This document shows, piece after piece, positions 61,808 to 64,000 of a stretch of 64,000 nucleotides of DNA. The stretch lies in NCBI GenBank assembly GCA_964579505.1, contig CAZOGC010000006.1, positions 1 through 64,000 on the forward strand. Reading direction: 5' to 3'. A model generated the notes under the pieces. It was given only the letters and a program-made list of their open reading frames with translations. It was not told where the DNA came from and ran no database searches. Position 1 is the first letter of the stretch; the number at the start of each line of letters is the position of its first letter. A program made the translations under genes and the position numbers. This DNA comes from JAJYSO01 sp964579505. GTDB taxonomy: Bacteria; Bacteroidota; Bacteroidia; Flavobacteriales; Flavobacteriaceae.

Positions 61808-62746
61808 ATGAAAGGACCGCTATTTTATTCTAAGATTCTACTCTTTGGTGAGTACGGAATCATTAAGGATTCAAAAGGCTTATCAATTCCTTATAACCTC
61901 TATAACGGCGCGCTAAAAATAGACGCCACCCTGTCTGAAGAACACAAAAAATCAAACGAAGGGTTGCGTGCTTTTACAGATTATTTAGCACAATTAGACA
62001 GTAAAAATATATCGGCAGCCGCCTTTGATATTGCAGCTATGCGAGCAGATGTTGAGGCCGGAATGTATTTTGACAGCAGTATTCCACAAGGATATGGTAT
62101 TGGCAGTAGCGGCGCGTTGGTGGCAGCTGTGTATGATAAGTATGCACAAAACAAGATTACGGTTTTAGAAAATCTTACCCGCGATAAATTAATTGCTTTA
62201 AAAGCCATTTTTTCAGAAATGGAATCTTTTTATCACGGAAAATCTTCCGGATTAGATCCGTTAAACAGCTATTTAAGCTTGCCATTGCTCATCAACTCAA
62301 AAGAAAATATAGAAATGGCCGGTCTGCCTTCGCAAACGCGCGAAGGAAAAGGGGCGGTTTTTCTGTTAGATAGTGGCAGTGTGGGTGAAACGGCTCCGCT
62401 GGTCAACTTGTTTTTGGAGAACTTAAAAAATGAAGGGTACCGCAAGATGCTAAAAAATAAGTTTGTCAAACACACCGATGCGTGTATTGAAGATTTTTTA
62501 AAAGGTGATGTAAAATCGCTGTTTGGTAATATTAAAAAGCTGTCTAATGTAGTCTTGATTAATTTTAAGCCAATGATTCCACAGAAGTTTCACACCTTGT
62601 GGCAAAAAGGAATTGAGACCAATGCGTATTATCTAAAACTCTGTGGCTCTGGCGGCGGCGGATATATATTAGGGTTTGCCCCAGATTTTAGCAAAGCACA
62701 AGCCGCTTTAAAAGATTATAAACTAGAAGTGGTTTATAATTTCTAA
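61808..62746 (+). CDS. GHMP kinase, GYDIA family (mevalonate pathway)
   Basis: A 312-residue small-molecule kinase of the GHMP superfamily. The ATP-binding loop appears as PQGYGIGSSGALVAAVYD near residue 97-114. The GxxGxx C-terminal motif is seen as LCGSGGGGYILG. The GYDIA subgroup is found in Bacteroidota and is thought to replace mevalonate kinase. It lies 11 bases ahead of the UbiA-family gene, which supports an isoprenoid role. Confidence 0.88.
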   Translation: MKGPLFYSKILLFGEYGIIKDSKGLSIPYNLYNGALKIDATLSEEHKKSNEGLRAFTDYLAQLDSKNISAAAFDIAAMRADVEAGMYFDSSIPQGYGIGSSGALVAAVYDKYAQNKITVLENLTRDKLIALKAIFSEMESFYHGKSSGLDPLNSYLSLPLLINSKENIEMAGLPSQTREGKGAVFLLDSGSVGETAPLVNLFLENLKNEGYRKMLKNKFVKHTDACIEDFLKGDVKSLFGNIKKLSNVVLINFKPMIPQKFHTLWQKGIETNAYYLKLCGSGGGGYILGFAPDFSKAQAALKDYKLEVVYNF

Positions 62747-62757
62747 CCTCATTTTTC

Positions 62758-63666
62758 ATGCTCTCTAGAAAGAACAAACTTTTCTTGCTCAAACTGGCGA
62801 GTTTGTTTTCAGTGGTACGCGGCTATAATATTGCGCTGATTGTTTTGGCAGAATATTTGGCTTCGATCTACATTTTTGCGCCAAATATGGCACTGCATAG
62901 TGTAGTTTTTGATCCGCAGTTGTTTCTGATCGTATTGGCTTCTTTGCTGTCTATTGCCTCGGGTTATATCATCAATAATTTTTACGATGCAGAAAAAGAT
63001 TTAATTAATAGACCCTATAAAACGGCTATTGATAATTATGTAGGGCAAAAGACTAAACTGACCACTTATTTTATTCTCAATTTTTTGGCGGTAATAGCCG
63101 TTAGTGCTGTTTCGTTTAGAGCCGTGCTGTTTTTTTCGGTATATATCTTCTTCTTGTGGCTTTATTCACATAAATTGAAACGAATACCCTTGCTAGGTAA
63201 TATTACAGCAGCAGTATTGGCCATTGTTCCTTTCTTTGGTATTTTTATTTATTACCGCAATTTTGAGCTGATTATTTTTGTGCACGCTACATTTTTATTC
63301 CTGATTTTATTTATACGCGAGTTGGTAAAAGACTTGGAAAATTTGAAAGGAGATTTTGCGCAAAACTACCGTACAATACCAGTAGTATATGGCATTAGGG
63401 TTACCAAAATTGCGGTGAGTATCGCCTTTTTACTCACGCTGGTACCTACTGCTATTTTGCTGTCAGATTGGATGCAGGTGGGCTATATGCATTACTACTT
63501 TATACTGAGTTTTTTTCTGTTGCTCTTTTTTCTGTTTTCACTGTGGAAATCGAATTCAAAACTGCATTATACCTTGCTGCACAATTTGCTAAAACTCATT
63601 ATTGTATTAGGGGTGTTTAGTATCTTGCTCATCAATGTAGATGTGCTGTTGAATAAGGTGTTATAA
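62758..63666 (+). CDS. UbiA-family prenyltransferase (geranylgeranylglycerol-phosphate geranylgeranyltransferase-like)
   Basis: A polytopic membrane prenyltransferase of 302 residues, about eight hydrophobic segments. The Asp-rich motif NNFYDAEKDLINRP lies near residue 75-88, and a second Asp motif (ELVKDLENLKGD) near 185. Flavobacterial copies are usually annotated as transferring geranylgeranyl to geranylgeranylglyceryl phosphate, an archaeal-type ether lipid step. Other UbiA substrates cannot be excluded. It is co-directional with the GHMP kinase. Confidence 0.82.
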   Translation: MLSRKNKLFLLKLASLFSVVRGYNIALIVLAEYLASIYIFAPNMALHSVVFDPQLFLIVLASLLSIASGYIINNFYDAEKDLINRPYKTAIDNYVGQKTKLTTYFILNFLAVIAVSAVSFRAVLFFSVYIFFLWLYSHKLKRIPLLGNITAAVLAIVPFFGIFIYYRNFELIIFVHATFLFLILFIRELVKDLENLKGDFAQNYRTIPVVYGIRVTKIAVSIAFLLTLVPTAILLSDWMQVGYMHYYFILSFFLLLFFLFSLWKSNSKLHYTLLHNLLKLIIVLGVFSILLINVDVLLNKVL

Positions 63667-63714
63667 GTCGAAAAATTATTCATAAAGGCTTCACTATTCC
63701 CCGACTTTCGTTTG

Positions 63715-63722
63715 TACCTTTG
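63715..63722 (+). promoter_or_regulatory. -7 box of the right-edge dehydrogenase gene
   Basis: TACCTTTG at 63715-63722 is an exact -7 match, 17 bases before the ATG at 63739. The -33 position lacks a clear TTG, but the leader length is typical. Confidence 0.4.
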
Positions 63723-63738
63723 TGTAAATTTATGGTTT

Positions 63739-64000
63739 ATGAAGGTTCTTCACGTAGATGAAAATCACCCGTTGTTAGTAGAACAATTACAGGCTTACGG
63801 ATTTGAAAACGATATTGATTACACTTCTTCTAAAGAAGAAATAGAAAAGAAAATAAGTCGGTATGATGGGCTGATTATTCGCAGCCGATTCACCTTAAAC
63901 CGTGCTTTTTTTGATGCGGCAATCAACCTAAAATTTATAGGACGATTAGGAGCCGGATTAGAAAATATTGACACGACGTATGCCCACCAAAAAGGCGTTA
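63739..64000 (+). CDS. 2-hydroxyacid dehydrogenase (phosphoglycerate dehydrogenase-like), truncated by window edge
   Basis: The first 87 codons of a D-2-hydroxyacid dehydrogenase-type protein: MKVLHVDENHPLL, then RFTLNRAFFD and FIGRLGAGLENID. The family fold has an N-terminal substrate half that matches this start. The NAD-binding half lies beyond the window, so the substrate cannot be inferred. Confidence 0.75.
   Translation, partial: MKVLHVDENHPLLVEQLQAYGFENDIDYTSSKEEIEKKISRYDGLIIRSRFTLNRAFFDAAINLKFIGRLGAGLENIDTTYAHQKGV

Noticed and set aside
1..64000. tRNA, rRNA, CRISPR arrays, intact insertion sequences
   Set aside because: No cloverleaf sequences, rRNA segments, spaced direct repeats or transposase frames were seen on either strand. 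A dedicated scan (tRNAscan-SE, CRISPR finder) would be needed to be certain.

Overview
The window looks like chromosomal DNA of a member of the Bacteroidota, most probably the family Flavobacteriaceae. This rests on A+T-rich DNA; promoters matching the Bacteroidota form (TTG or TTTG, about 20 bases, then TAnnTTTG); few purine-rich ribosome binding sites; and marker families and gene orders typical of flavobacteria (DUF4271 next to a HemD-like protein, an IPExxxVDY protein between rnc and pyk, a GYDIA-type GHMP kinase, an S16 protein with an acidic tail, DUF4254, AraC regulator divergent from hemA). The genus cannot be named from this sequence. I saw no rRNA or tRNA genes, CRISPR array, intact insertion sequence or prophage.

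Layout. 1-607: non-coding, with a nested inverted repeat followed by a heptamer array. 608-8.5 kb: WecA/TagO-type phosphosugar transferase, mfd, a processive GT2 glycosyltransferase and a dGTPase. 8.5-13.7 kb: a DUF4153 membrane protein and a Tricorn-type protease. 13.7-17.3 kb: gmk-yicC facing rpsP-rimM-trmN6. 17.3-20.9 kb: a saccharopine dehydrogenase family protein, DUF423 and ATP-type pckA. 20.9-34.8 kb: a heme-rich zone: DUF4271/HemD-like pair, tdk, hemH, an M1 peptidase, an AraC regulator, then hemA-hemC-trkH-trkA-hemD-hemE and an OsmC protein. 34.8-43.5 kb: mostly minus-strand housekeeping genes (thyA, DUF4254, DoxX, rsmI, asd, a 3-hydroxyanthranilate dioxygenase, and the acpP-fabF-rnc-IPExxxVDY-pyk cluster). 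43.6-47.7 kb: purN, RNase H1, two tandem PaaE-like reductases and a DCC-family protein. 47.8-53.7 kb: an accessory-looking block of small genes (CPBP protease, methyltransferase-like membrane protein, YdeI-like, ABC transporter, VOC and two unknown proteins). 53.8-59.0 kb: superoxide dismutase, a YugP-like zinc peptidase, a 436-base repeat-like gap, glutaryl-CoA dehydrogenase and two bacterial-PH membrane proteins. 59.3-61.5 kb: a lipoprotein/GH19 lysozyme-like gene that appears frameshifted, plus a small secreted protein. 61.8-64 kb: a GHMP kinase (mevalonate pathway), a UbiA-family prenyltransferase and a truncated 2-hydroxyacid dehydrogenase at the right edge.

How genes fit together. HemA, HemC, HemD and HemE take glutamyl-tRNA to coproporphyrinogen III and HemH inserts iron; a K+ uptake pair (trkH/trkA) is embedded in the same transcript. 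acpP-fabF supply fatty acids, gmk/tdk/thyA/dgt/purN handle nucleotides, and the GHMP kinase plus UbiA enzyme belong to isoprenoid and possibly ether-lipid metabolism. The strongest observations are the split GH19 lipoprotein gene, the two HemD homologues and the trk insertion in the heme operon, the structured repeat locus at the left edge, the repeat-like gap at 55.3-55.7 kb, and several promoters that either contradict the longest reading frames or leave almost no leader. No clearly new multi-gene system was proven.
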